From Chimonanthus salicifolius (taxonomy: Eukaryota > Streptophyta > Magnoliopsida > Laurales > Calycanthaceae), in the NCBI GenBank assembly GCA_013350335.1, contig CM023535.1:30536991-30600990 (forward strand): 64,000 nucleotides of DNA, read 5' to 3'. Of this stretch, positions 11,512 through 22,667 are shown in pieces (positions within the stretch are counted from its first letter, which is position 1; every line of letters starts with the position of its first letter). The position numbers were made by a program, and so were the translations under genes. A model generated the notes under the pieces. The model made no database searches and was not told the origin of the DNA. It was given only the letters and a program-made list of their open reading frames with translations.

Positions 11512-12136
11512 GCTAAGGTATGATTAATGGACTCAAATGGTTAAAAATATGGGCTGATAATTGATAATGTATAATAAGGTACCGGACATCGCAAGCGGTG
11601 CACGATCGACGACCGGGTTTATGGACGGAGAAACGGAAAGGAACGTTAGTCGGTATTCGGTAGGATTCCTACCTTTTTGTAAGCCATGGATTATGTGTGA
11701 TGTATAGGTTTTTCCTTGATTTATTTTGGTAAGCATATGATTGTCTTAAGATGGGTTTTAAGGCTATGATGTGTATATTGATGCTTTTCTTGATTTATTT
11801 TTGGTAATCAAGTCATATGTTTTATTGATGGGATTTTAATGCCATGGTTTGTGATATCATATAGTATATTAACACTTGTATCTCATGCATGACATGGGAG
11901 GGATATGGCATGGGAAAGATGAAATGAAACCGGAGTCCATGCTCAGTCGAGGCGACCTAGAAGCAAACATGGGGATAACTCAATGTGCTATAACCGGAGT
12001 CCATGCTCCGTCGGGGCGACCGAGAAGCAAACATGGGGATATTTTGATGTGCTTTCTCCATCAGGAAGGTTACTACGGGTTTTATGATATGTTGATCAGA
12101 TTATGCAGATAAAAATGTTACTATGTGTTTATTATA

Positions 12137-12360
12137 CCTTGATGATGGTCTTTCCATCAAGGGGGATACTTGTGTTGACTTAGACCTTGATGAGGCTTTG
12201 CCATCAAGGGGGATACTTGTGTTGACTTAGACCTTGATGAGGCTTTGCCATCAAGGGGGATACTTGTGTTGACTTAGACCCTGATGAGGCTTTGCCATCA
12301 AGGGAGATACTTGTGTTGACTTATATCTTGATGAGGTTTTTCCATCAAGGGGGGATATGG
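12137..12360 (+). repeat. 47-48-bp tandem repeat, almost five units, each a hairpin
   Basis: Units begin at about 12137, 12185, 12232, 12279 and 12326. Each holds CTTGATG, a 9-10 nt loop and CATCAAG, then GGGATACTTGTGTTGACTTA. In the Elem-3 LTR the related hairpin reads CTTGACG/CGTCAAG. Confidence 0.93.
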
Positions 12361-13027
12361 CATCATGATGGTATGGATGATGGGTGGGACACATGACATA
12401 AAACACCCATGGCATGGTATTCATTTTATGGTTTTCATTATATTATACCTATGTGCTTGTTATCACTAATCCATGTGTTAGCCCTACTCGGAGTCCTAAT
12501 GGGCGCGTTGTCTAACGTCCTACTTCTACCCTAGCTGATGACGCAGGAGATGGCGGAAATGAAGGACGAGACGGGAGTCAAGCTTAGGAGCTTGGGGAAG
12601 CAAGCTACTTGGTCTATTAAGATTTATTTTGGATATGTAATTTGTGTAATGTAGCTCGTTGGACTGTAATAATGTAGATTTCTTACTATGCTTTGGTCTT
12701 TACTTTGGACATTATCATTTTGAGACATAATTATGAATTTAGGGGTATTTTAGTAATTTAAATGATGTATCTTCCCTACTATCTAAAGCTGGTAGGATAG
12801 TCTCTATTATAATGTTCCGCATTAAGTTATATTCCGCGAGCTTACGTCTACGTGTGAACCGTTCTTGTGGACTTCGTTCCACGAGCACGTCGGGTTGGCC
12901 AGTTAAGGGCCGGGCTTTAGAAGCTCGGACTTAACTCGCTTCGTGATGTCTCGCGCCCTTTGTCACTCTTTGCTTCAAAAAAAAAAAAAATAGACTCTGA
13001 TTTCGGTGAAAAGGGGCGGGCGTTACA

Positions 13028-13032
13028 GAAGG
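13028..13032. repeat. Target site duplication gaagg, right
   Basis: Right copy of the duplication flanking the family B solo LTR. Confidence 0.95.
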
Positions 13033-13141
13033 TGTTTGGTTAATTGTTAAATAAGTGTTTGATGTTAATGTTATGTGATTTTGAAGGGATTAAATGGAAG
13101 ATCAATGATTGGTAATTTTTAAAGAGAGGATCTTTAACCAT

Positions 13142-13991
13142 AGGGTTCGGCCATGGTGTATGGCCAAACCCCATGTAGTTGTGTAGGTATTATTGTTGAA
13201 ATTTAATGGACTGAAATAATGGTCAAGATCATGAACCATAGGGTTCGGCCATGGTGTATGGCCGAACCCCATGGAGATGGTTACTAGTTTGGAAGGTTGG
13301 ATGATTATCTTGGAAACATTCTAAGTATGGAAGGATTTATGTTTTAATTTGGAAACCTTCTAAAAATAGAAGGAGGAGTTTAAAATGGGAAGGTTTCTAT
13401 TTATGGAAGGAGGTTGCTAAATTAGAAAGCTTTTATTTATGGAGATGGTATATTAAATTTAGAAAGTTGCTAAATTTTGAAACCTTTTAATTATGGAAGG
13501 TGGAGATAAATTTGGAAAGCTTCCAATTATGGAAGGATGGGGTTTATTTATGGAAACCTTCTAATTGTGGAAGGATGGATGATAAATTTGGAAACATGCT
13601 AATTATGGATTTTTAATGAAAATGAAAACTTAGGCATCATGGGTTCGGCCATGTGTATGGCCGAAGCCCATAAACCAATTTTATGGTTTGTGGATCATAG
13701 TATGGATTAAGTGTTTGTAATTGAATGAAATGTTAACTATGGATGAGAATAATGGCAAAGTTGTAATTATAGCCTAAAGTGAAAGATCATGGGTTCGGCC
13801 ATGATGTATGGCCGAACCCCATGAGGTCTCTCTTATGGATTTGAGTGGTTATGGAATTTGTATGGACCTAATATGATTAAATGAAAGGAAGGATTAAAGT
13901 CTTATTTGCGAATCATGAATCTATGATTATGGATCGGTTTAGACTTAGACATCATAGGGTTCGGCCATGGTGCTTGGTCGAAACCCATGAA
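13142..13991 (+). repeat. Palindrome array, second part (family A solo LTR)
   Basis: Copies near 13142, 13240, 13640, 13795 and 13960. Between them lies a run of short GGAAACCTTC/GAAGGTTTCC-like direct and inverted words (about 13280-13600), which is also present at 60200-60520. Confidence 0.85.
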
Positions 13992-15275
13992 TCAGTTATG
14001 GGTCTATTGTGTTTATGTGTTAAGGAGTGGAAGGTTTGAAATGATTAAACCAAGGGCAAAGTTGTGAATACATGCTAAGATGGAAGGTTGGCCATGAATG
14101 GCAATCTTGTAAATATGGGGTTTTGTTTATGGACTTAGAACATTGAAAATCAAGTGGGACTTGGTTTTGATTGATTGTTATATTTTAAGGTAACGGGACC
14201 TCACAAGGTGTTTACGATCGTGAGCGGTTACCAGACGAAAGACACAAGGACACGTAACGGTCTTTGGTATGATTCCACCTCTTTGAAACCATGGGTTTAT
14301 GTACATATGTTTTATTTTATGTTTGATGAAATTATGTTTCAAAGGATATGCTTTAATATTGAATTTCAAATGCTATGTTTAATTGTATAAATAGCATGTG
14401 TTGATTATGTTTCAAAAGGTGATTTTAAATGCTATGTTTATGTTATAAAATAGCATGTGTTCATTGGCATCTCATGCATGGCATGGGGTGAAGGTTTTGG
14501 TAACCGGAGGGTCCACACTCCGTCGGGGCGTCTGAAAAACCTATGTGAGGTACCTTAATGTGCTTTTCCATCAGGAAGAATCCGGAAGGTCCACACTCCG
14601 TCGGGGCGTCTGAAAGACCTATGTGGTGGGTACTTTTATGTATATGTGATGGGTGGGACTCAGTGCATTTGTCATCATTGCATGGCATGGTTTTATATGG
14701 TTTTTGACATTACGATATTATTTTATGTTTTGTACTAACCATGTGTTAGCCGTAACTGTAATACCTACTGGGCGCGTTGTTCTAACGCCCTACTTCTACC
14801 CTAGTTGATGATACAGGAAATCAGGGGAACGATGAACACAAGACGGGACAGGCATAGGAGCTTGGATGATTTAGTTTATTATTTTTAATAAAAGTTGCTC
14901 ATGGACTTGTATTTGAGTATCTAGATTTCGGAATGTAATAACTTAGATGGATGGATTATTAATTTTGATAATTATGGTATTTGAATGATGATTAAGGACT
15001 TGACGTACTTTGCTATCTGAATAGAATAGAACTTGGTCCTATTATGATTCCGCAATTTTGATGTTAATATTCCGCAGGTTGATATTGTTATGTGTGAACC
15101 ATTTTCGTGGACTTGGTCCATGCACACATAGGGTTAGCCAGTTAAGGGTCGAACTTTGGAAGTTCGGACTTAGCTCGTGTCGTGATGTCCCGCGCTCTAT
15201 CACTCTTCATTTATAAAAAAAAAAAAAAATTCTGAATTACGGGAAGAAGCGAGTGAAAAAGGGCCGGGCGTTACA

Positions 15276-16500
15276 AGCCGGGTCCATGGTTATTCCTTCT
15301 GCTGATGTGACATGTCCTAAGAAGTTGACATCAGATAGCCAGAACTCACATTTGTTTGCTTTGGCATATAACTAATTCTTCTTCAGATTGTCCAAGACTA
15401 TCCTTAGATGCTCAGCATACTCCTCTCGACTAGTGAAATAAATCAGGATATCGTCAATAAAAATAATCACGAACTTATCCAGATAAGGACGAAAGATTCT
15501 GTTCATCAAGTCCATGAACACGGTCGGTGCATTTGTGAGTCCGAACGGCATGACAACATATTCATACTGTCTATACCGAGTTCTGAAAGTCATCTTCTCT
15601 ATGTCTTCATTCATGACACGGATTGATGGTAGCCTGACATCAGATCAATTTTGGAGAGAAATAGCTGGAACCTCTGAGTTGATCGAATAAGTCATCAATT
15701 CTGAGTAGAGGGTACTTGTTCCTGACTGTTAACTGATTCAACTTCCTGTAATCCACACAGATCCGAAGAGTACCATCCTTCTTCTTTACAAATAATACCG
15801 TATTCCGCAGGATCAAGTGTTGTTCCGGATGCACCCTAGTCTGAGCAACTCATCAATTTGTTTCTTCAGCTCAGACATTTCTGCTGGGGCCATCCGGTAA
15901 TACGATAATGATACAAGAGTAGTGCGAGGATAAAGTTTGATCTCGAAGTCAATCTCCCTTTTTGGAGGCAAACTAGGGAGTTCTGTAGGGAATCCTCTAT
16001 GCAATCTTTCACTACCGTAGGTAGTTCAGCCATCGGCGCCTTGTCTAGTCTGATGTTATTCAGTACTAGATGGTTCATTTCTTCATACAATCTTCTAGTC
16101 ATAGGAATGCTCTGTCTGTCGGCATGTACTACATATCGTTTTCCCTCGGGTGACCAAATTATCACTCTGCGGAGATGACAGTCAATGTCGGCCTGGAAGT
16201 TAGCGAACCAATCCATACCAAATATGATGTCATATTCTATCGTCTCGAGTACTAGATAGTTGAATTTAAATCTGAACCCAGCAAGTTCAGTGTCTACGGA
16301 AGTGCAGATCAGGCCCAATGATGTTTCTCCAGTAAGTGCAGTGGACAATTGTTGTACTAGAGTACCAGTAGCAGATTTGAAGGTAGCACATATAAAGGAG
16401 TGGGATGCTCCTGAATCATATAATGCAAAGGCATATGAACTACCAACTACTGCCATACCTTGAATCACTGAATGATCCACTATCTCTGGGGGAGGAACCA
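15276..16500 (-). pseudogene. pol: Elem-1 pol, N-terminal half: protease and RT
   Basis: From 16500 downward: the protease active-site box [11 protein letters not shown] (about 16430-16400), then the RT region with [14 protein letters not shown] (about 15880-15830), [22 protein letters not shown], and the polymerase motif FIDDILIY (about 15470). At least two frameshifts (about 15,870-15,890 and 15,650) break the frame. The gene is interrupted at 15276 by the family A solo LTR and continues at 7756. The catalytic Asp pair of RT is intact, but the frame is not. Confidence 0.9.
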
Positions 16501-17590
16501 AAGTATATAGCCGTCCAGATCCTGTCGGAATAGGTGCATGTCCTGTCTGGTTATGTGCTCTGGATGCTTGAGACTGAGCTGGTCGAGCTGGAGGACGGAA
16601 GGAACCCCTGGAGTGAGGAGGTCTATTGTTCTGTGGACACTCCCTCTTGAAATGGCCCTGCTGGCCACAGTGGAAACATGTGCTAACACCTCGAGAAACC
16701 TGAGAGACTGGTCCTGATGTGGAGGGCCGATTGGGACGAAAACCTCCAGTAGATCCAGTAGAAGGTGAGCGTCTCCCAAAGTTGGGTCTGAATCTTTTGT
16801 TCAGGCGGAAAGTACTTCCCCCACTCTAACCTCATCGATTATCCACAAACCTGACTATCTCTACCAACTCTTGTTCGGCTATGCTAGCTCGACTGACCAC
16901 TTCTGTCAAAGTAACTGATTTGAAGATATTGACTTTGGCTCTTAGGTTAGGTCGCAGGTCTCGTTCAAACTTCTGAGCCATTTTGTATTCTGTGTCCACC
17001 ATGCATAAAGCATAACATGATAGATGGAGGAATTTTTGATAATAATCCGCAACCGTCATAGTGCCCTGGACCAGAGATATGAACGCTTGTGTCTGGCGTT
17101 CATTCTCTTCCTCTGGAAAATAGTGATCCAGAAACATCCCGGCGAATTGGTCCCAAGTCATCTCTTTTTTATCTTCCTCTGGAATTTGTGCTTGCTGACG
17201 TTTTATAACTCTCCACCATTTGCCAGCATCGTCTACCAATTGTGAAGTAGCCAGCAGTATCCTATCCTCATCACCAGTGATCTTGAGCAGCTTCAAGATC
17301 TTCGTAATGTTCTCGATCCAGTTCTCCGCTCCTGCGGGTCCCTCTTTCCCTTTGAAATAAGGGGGACGCTGCTGTTGGAAATCTCTGACCATGTTTCGGT
17401 CCTGCGATTCATTGGAGATTGCGCCTCCATTGCCGTTCTGGTGTTGTTGTAGAACGGAAGTGACCACTCCTTGTACCTGGCTCTGTAGTTCAAGAGGTAC
17501 TTCAGGAATGTTTGCACTGCCTTGTCCCTCTCCGTTCTGTTCCTCTTCCTGTTACGGGTTCTGTCGGGTATTTCTTCTTCTTGGAGGCAT
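16501..17590 (-). pseudogene. gag: Elem-1 gag (capsid and zinc knuckle)
   Basis: The ATG is at 17590 (MPPRRRNTRQNP, the same N-terminus style as Elem-5). A TAA follows at codon 13 and the frame then runs from 17551 to a TGA at 16832. Recognisable capsid motifs are QQQRPPYFKGKEG, WW (DAGKWW), FLDHYFPEEE and TMTVADYY. Past two in-frame stops (TGA then TAG) the same frame continues to a zinc knuckle CFHCGQQGHFKREC (about 16680-16630) and on into the protease. Gag would form the particle and bind RNA. The stops make it a pseudogene. Gag and pol share one frame, as in the other copies here. Confidence 0.9.
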
Positions 17591-18012
17591 TTTCCTAAGT
17601 CATCGAAACATTGATTGACTTAGTTTTCTCATAAAATCTTATGTTTTCATACTTGGGGAAAGTTGCCTAATCATCATCTTGTATTTTCTTGTTTTGGGGA
17701 ATTTTCCTATGTATCATATAGTGTTTCTCATCATGATGTTTCTTGTTTAGGGAGGTACGTCCTATTTGCTATGTTTGATAAATCCACAATTCATAGTGAT
17801 TGTCCTTCCTTTGTTGTTATTTTCCTCATCAATTGTTGTTCTCAGATTGAATGCTTACAGTCTGATTCTCAACATAGTAAATTAATCCGGCCACCATGCA
17901 GCAGACTCCGAAGAGTCGGTCAGTTGGGATTCTTATCTTGTCAGTGAGGCATGATACCGTATTAATCTTACTTTGCAAGTTTAAACACTTCCGGTTTCGC
18001 TCTTATACCAAC
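17591..18012 (-). other. Elem-1 leader and primer binding site
   Basis: Untranslated leader between the 5' LTR and gag. The primer site, minus strand 18010-17999, reads TGGTATAAGAGC, one base off the initiator Met-tRNA complement. At 17904-17917 lies a perfect hairpin GACTC-TTCG-GAGTC (minus sense). Confidence 0.8.
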
Positions 18013-19298
18013 TACAACGCCCCGCCCTTATTCACTCACCAAAAATCAGAGTATATTTTTTTTTTAAAGAATGAGAGAGAGCGGGAACGTCACAACGTGA
18101 GCTAAGTCCTAGTTTCCAAAACTCGACCATTAACTGGCCAGCTTTACGTGTGCGTGGACTAAGTCCACTTAAACATTTCACATGCTTTACAAATAATTGT
18201 GGAAATAACATATGAATATGATACCATTCATCTACATGACATCAATAAGCAAGGAAGCCAATCACCATATAATTAACTGAAACTTAATTAATATCAAACC
18301 ATAGCAAAATAATTCTAAGTTATTACAATCCCAAAAATGTCAGTTCTCTCAATACATCATTCCAAAATCAAGCTAAGTAATATAAACAAAAATCTGCCCA
18401 AGCTCCTACGCTTGGCTCCCATCATGTCCCATATCTTTGTCATTTCCTGTTCCATCATCTATAGTGTAGAAGTAGGGCGTCAGTCAATGCGCCCAGTAGG
18501 AATTCCAAGTAGGGTTATGTACACATAGGATCAATATAAAATCAATATAGAAACATCATATCATGTTTGTAAAACATCCCATAGATAATAAAATAAACAA
18601 TGCATGATATACATATCAACTCATGGTTACTATGCAACATGCCATGGGTGTCAATGCCAAATGATCAATCACCCAAATTCATATCCAATCACCTCATGCA
18701 AATAATTTCCTTGATAAAACATCTTATCAAGTGTTGCCTGGCAAATTACGTCCGCAGTGTTTTGTGACAGCACCATCAGGTCACTGTTATACCTCCCCAC
18801 ATATGTTAATCGGAATTACCGATGGAGTGTGGACTCCTCCCACTGTACAGGGTTTCGGGACTATATACCCAGGAGCCCTCTGGCCCAGACCACGCCGTAC
18901 CCATTCCTAGCAATCCCGGACAAGGCCAACATATCAATAGTTCAAATAGCTTCATACAAGCTAGTCTCAAGCCCAAAATCATGTCCGGACAGCTCATAAC
19001 TTGGCTTGTCCCACGTATTCCCTCTCATGCCATGCATGAGAATATGCATGCAAAAGGGCCATTTTATATCAAATTACATACTCTCATTGAAAATCAGTTC
19101 ATAAACATATACCATTTGTTATACTCAAAATAAACATTATAGTTGGAATAAAAACAGTATCATATGATATCCATAGTGTCTCAATAAGGTAGGAATCCTA
19201 CCAACGTCCAGTATACTATCCTTGTTGTCTTGTGAAGATAATGATAACAATCACGTCGAAACAAATCGTAACCCCTTTGCGAATCTCTTTACCTTATC

Positions 19299-19314
19299 AC
19301 ACACACACACACAT

Positions 19315-19358
<44 letters not shown>
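19299..19358. repeat. (CA)n/(TA)n compound microsatellite
   Basis: A CA run grades into TATC and then a long TA run inside the Elem-1 5' LTR. Confidence 0.93.
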
Positions 19359-19362
<4 letters not shown>

Positions 19363-19454
19363 TGATTATCCTTTTAATTTTCCATCCTTCCTTACATCCT
19401 TCCAGATAGACTGAAACATCTGGAACATTATTTAAAATTAAAATTTTCAAATTA

Positions 19455-19610
19455 GTCAACTGAATCATGCCCAATTATTGTTCTCTGCCTTAGTCGCAGA
19501 CTTTCAGTCGACTGAATACAATATTCACTCGGCTGAAACACGACTCGGCATTGTATAACCTTGACCCGTAATATTTCAATCGGCTGAAACATAAGTTCAG
19601 TCAGCTGACT
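19455..19610 (-). repeat. Alternative palindrome set (TTCAGTCGACTGAA type)
   Basis: Related motifs at 19455-19466, 19503-19516 (a perfect 14-bp palindrome), 19527-19539, 19574-19590 and 19596-19610 (AGTCAGCTGACT at 19599-19610 is perfect). They occupy the LTR region where other families carry the GGTTCGGCC palindromes. Confidence 0.65.
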
Positions 19611-19611
19611 C
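19607..19611. repeat. Left target site of Elem-2 (gactc), right copy missing
   Basis: The five bases before the Elem-2 LTR start. The matching right copy was lost with the 3' end of Elem-2. Confidence 0.5.
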
Positions 19612-20035
19612 TGTAACACCCCGGATTTTCAAGTTATTAATATATATGAAAATTACCCATTTAATTTGTGAATTATTAGATATGGACTTTAGATGGATAA
19701 AGTGTTGGGTCATTGCCCAATTAAGACAAACGGATTATGGAAATGGTTTCAATAAAATTAAATGGGGTTGAATTAAAAGGTTATGCAATATGTCTAAAAA
19801 ATTAAATAAGGGACATAAATTAATTGTCATGAGCATAAAGAGACTAGGAATGAGATATTGTGCATCACAAAATATTAGATTTGCATATCCAAGAAGATGT
19901 CTAAAAATTAAATAAACATTGTCTTGGCCGTGTATGAAAGATTTGCACATCTATGAGATATGTGCATGTGTTAGAATATCTCAAAAAGGAGTCCCTTTCC
20001 TTGTTGAGAGCTACACTTAGGCAATTGTTAAATTA

Positions 20036-20195
20036 AGAGGGGCACATGGCACCTTCTAATTTAAGACACAAAAGGGCGCATGGCACCTTCTAATTTAAGA
20101 CACAAAGGGGCGCATGGCACCTTCTAATCAAGACACAAAGGGGCGCATGGCACCTTCTAATCAAGACATGAAGGGGCGCATGGCACCTTCTAAGT
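20036..20195 (+). repeat. Minisatellite of about 35-38 bp, five units, just upstream of the TATA box
   Basis: Units contain GGGCGCATGGCACCTTCTAA then TYAAGACACAAA. The array ends about 20 bp before TATAAA at 20214. The other family A LTRs have only one related unit here (for example at about 59390-59430). Confidence 0.9.
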
Positions 20196-20213
20196 TAGGA
20201 CCAAGTGGAATTT

Positions 20214-20219
20214 TATAAA
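20214..20219 (+). promoter_or_regulatory. TATA box of the Elem-2 LTR
   Basis: TTTTATAAAGGAGAG, aligned with the TATA-like sites at 8226 and 59453. Confidence 0.6.
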
Positions 20220-20393
20220 GGAGAGACACAAAGGGCGCTCGGCTTACAGACATATGGCCGAACTCACTCTCTCTCTCTCAAGTCTCATTCACGGCATACA
20301 CAAAGGAAGAGAATGCAGCCAGCAAGTGTGCAAGGAAGAGAAGATTGGAAGAGCAAGAACAAACGAAAGAAAACCGGAGGAGTCGCGGAACCG

Positions 20394-21938
20394 GTTAGTA
20401 TTTTTGATAAATTTGTTTGAAATAAGGAACCATAGGGTTCGGCCATAGTTGTATGGCCAAATCCCATGGAAGGACTTTGGTGATTTTAATGGAAGTTTGG
20501 AGAATGAAAATCATAGAGTTAGGTTTATGAGTTTAAATGGAAAGACATTGGTTTTGTTTAATGATTTTTTTAAAGAAAGGATTTTGAACCATAGGGTTCG
20601 GCCATGGTGTATGGCCGAACCCCATGGAAGATGGTTATTAAATTAGAAAGTTTCTAATTATGGAATTTTGGATTAAAAAATGGAAAGAACCTTGATTTAG
20701 AATTGGTATAATTGGAATTTACACATCATGGGTTTGGCCATGGTGTATGGCCGAACCCCATGAATCAATTCCATGGATCGTTTATGGAGGGTTTTGTTTA
20801 TGGTTCTATGGTTATGGATCATTGGTGGATCCATGTATGAAATGTCTAAAATTAAGGAGATGAAAGATCATGGGTTCGGCCATGATGTATGGCCAAACCC
20901 CATGAGATTGGTTTGTGGATCAAAACATGGACTTAGGCATTTGTTAATGAATGAAAGGATTAGTTATGGAATGTTAGCCATGAATGGCAATATGGTAATT
21001 TAAATGGAAATAAGGGACCATGGGTTCGGCCACGGTGTATAGCCGAATCCCATGGGAATTATTTGGTGGACTTAGGGTCTATGTATGGTAGATTAAAATG
21101 AATGAAAGGTTAACTAAGGATTAGACCAATGGCAAAGTTGTAATAAAGGGTGAAAGTGATGGATCATGGGTTCGGCCATGGTGTATGGCCGAATCCCATG
21201 AGGAATGTTTTGGTTATGGTTTTGAACAATGGCAATGATGTAAATAAGTGTGAAAATGATAGACCATGGGTTCGGCCATGGTGTGTGGCTGAACCCCATG
21301 GGGATTGTGTTTATGGACTTGAACAATATTGTAAATAAAGGGAGACATGGTTTTAATTTATTGCTACATTATAAGGTAACGAGACCTCACAAGGTGTGTA
21401 CAATCGTGAGTGGTTACCGGACGAAAGCGCAAGGGCACGTAGTGGTATTTGGTAGGATTCCACCTCTTTGAAACCATGGGTTTATGTACAATGTTTCTTA
21501 TCTTGTTTGATGAATTATGTTGTAAAAGATATGTTTCAAATGTGAGTTATAATGCTATGTTTAGAATATAAAATAGCATGTGTTTCATTAGCATCTCATG
21601 CATGGCGTGGGGTGAAGGATATGTAACCGGAGGGGCCACACTTCATCGAGGCGTCTGAAAAACCTATGTGGGATACCTTGATGTGCTTTTCCATCAAGAA
21701 GAAACTGGAGGGCTACACTCCGTCGGAGAGCCCGAAAGACCTATGTGGGGGTACTTATATGTACATGTGATGAGTGGGACTCATTGTATTTGACATCATG
21801 ACATGGCATGGTTTATATGGTTTTTGACATTATGATATTATTATGCATGTTTTGTACCAACCATGTGTCAGCCCTAATTGGAATACTTGCTGGGTGCGTT
21901 GTTCTAACGCCCTAGTTCTACCCTAGTGGATGATACAG
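20394..21938 (+). other. Putative intron within the Elem-2 5' LTR
   Basis: Donor-like CCG|GTTAGTAT at 20394; branch-like TTCTAAC at 21902-21908; acceptor GATACAG ending at 21938. The interval encloses the palindrome array and the tandem hairpin units. Inference only. Confidence 0.4.
20434..21297 (+). repeat. Palindrome array in the Elem-2 LTR
   Basis: Copies near 20434, 20590, 20730, 20872, 21017, 21168 and 21268, arms GGTTCGGCC/GGCCGAACC with small changes. The 20730 and 20872 copies carry single CG to TG or CA changes. Confidence 0.88.
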
Positions 21939-22396
21939 GAAACGAGGGTACGATGAAAGCGAAAAGGGCCAAGCGTAGGAGCTTGGATGCTTTTAGTTTT
22001 TATGTTGCTTAAGATACTCATGGACTTGTAATTTGAGTAACTAGACTTCGGGCATGTAATAATTTAGATGATTTGCTATGGTTGGATGTTTATTTGGATA
22101 ATTATGTTATGTTAGTGATGATTAAGGACTTGATGTACTTTGCTATCTGGAATGGAATAGAACTAGGTTCTATTATAATTCTGCAGTTATGATTTTAATC
22201 CGCATGTGTGAACCATTTTTCATGGACTTAGTTCATGCACACATAGGGTTGGCCAGTTAAGGGTCGGACTTTAGAAGTTCGGACTTAGCTCGTATCATGA
22301 CATCTCGCTCTTGCTCACTCTGGTATTTCAAAAAAAAAAAAAATTAGATTATGATTTACGGAAAGCTTAGTAAGTGAACAAGGGCGGGGCGTTACA

Positions 22397-22667
22397 GTTT
22401 ATATCTGAGCGAACCAGAAAGATTGAATCTTTCGGAGTAAATTAATCCTGCCCTCATACACTAATTTACTTCGTTAGACTCAATGGATGATAGCAAAGGA
22501 AGTACAGTCAAAATAATTGGATTTATCCAACATAGCAAAATAGGATATATTTCCCCAAAAACAAAGAAAAATCAAGAGTGCTTATTTGGAAATTTCCCCA
22601 AAAGTAGAAACATACAAACTTTATGATGAAAACTAAGTCATGATATTTGTCAATGGCTTAGGGAAGA
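22397..22667 (+). other. Elem-2 leader with decayed primer binding site
   Basis: The primer site at 22399-22410 reads TTATATCTGAGC, matching 9 of 12 bases of the initiator Met-tRNA site. The leader resembles that of Elem-1, -4 and -5 but is shortened; the TTCG hairpin is only partly kept (about 22425-22437). Confidence 0.7.

Larger units (their letters stand above)
9859..12546 (+). other. Putative intron within the family B LTR
   Basis: Donor GGATT|GTAAGTAATT at 9859; acceptor side has TCTAAC at about 12510, a CT-rich stretch and GCAG ending at 12546. The same pair of sites occurs at the matching places in families A and C. Splicing is inferred from sequence only. Confidence 0.4.
8792..13027 (+). 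mobile_element. Solo LTR of family B (4236 bp)
   Basis: It starts TGTAATGGCCCG and ends GTTACA, with a perfect gaagg duplication on both sides and no internal region. Contents in order: a U3 region rich in CCAATGGG/CCCATTGG-like words, a CT-rich then AG-rich leader (about 9520-9850), donor-like ATT|GTAAGT (GT at 9859), a sparse set of palindromes (about 10298, 10897, 11312, 11482), a CCGGAG hairpin pair at about 11930-12040, a 47-bp tandem repeat (12137-12360), branch-like TCTAAC and acceptor CAG ending at 12546, an A13 tract at about 12977, and the LTR end. Elem-5 carries the same family in the other orientation. Confidence 0.93.
7757..15275 (+). mobile_element. Solo LTR of family A, interrupted by a nested solo LTR
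   Basis: It begins TGTAACACCCCGG and ends GGGCGTTACA, with target duplications agcca/agccg in Elem-1 pol. Removing the nested solo LTR and one gaagg copy leaves about 3.28 kb, closely matching the 3.21-kb LTR of Elem-6 (58985-62193) over its whole length by eye. There is no internal coding region, so it arose by LTR-LTR recombination. Contents in order: TATA-like TATAAAAA at 8226, pyrimidine-rich leader, donor-like GGTTAGT at 8413-8419, palindromes at about 8463-8786 and 13142-13991, tandem hairpin units at about 14500-14625, acceptor CAG ending at 14816, and terminal stems. Confidence 0.92.
18013..19611 (-). mobile_element. Elem-1 5' LTR, R/U5 part (family E), cut by Elem-2
   Basis: Read on the minus strand this runs from 19611 to the LTR end at 18013, where the terminal CA has become TA. 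It carries an acceptor-like AACAG (AG at 18448-18447) after a GACGCCCTACTTCTAC tract, and weakened copies of the terminal stems. It lacks GGTTCGGCC palindromes and instead has TCGRCTGAA-type palindromes at 19455-19610. A CA/TA microsatellite is at about 19299-19358. Its 5' portion is missing beyond the Elem-2 insertion point. Confidence 0.75.
19612..22396 (+). mobile_element. Elem-2 5' LTR (family A, 2785 bp)
   Basis: Starts TGTAACACCCCGG, ends GGGCGTTACA, followed by a decayed primer site. Contents in order: a promoter-side minisatellite (20036-20195), TATAAA at 20214, CT-rich leader, donor-like CCG|GTTAGT at 20394, eight or so palindromes (20434-21297), tandem hairpin units (about 21625-21755), branch-like TTCTAAC at 21902 and acceptor CAG ending at 21938, terminal stems, A13 tract and LTR end. 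Compared with the Elem-6 LTR the leader is shorter and the minisatellite is expanded. Confidence 0.9.

Noticed and set aside
20434..21297. Palindromes as a family of tiny MITEs
   Set aside because: No target duplications flank the copies, they are only about 30 bp, and they are confined to one LTR region at matching places in related copies.
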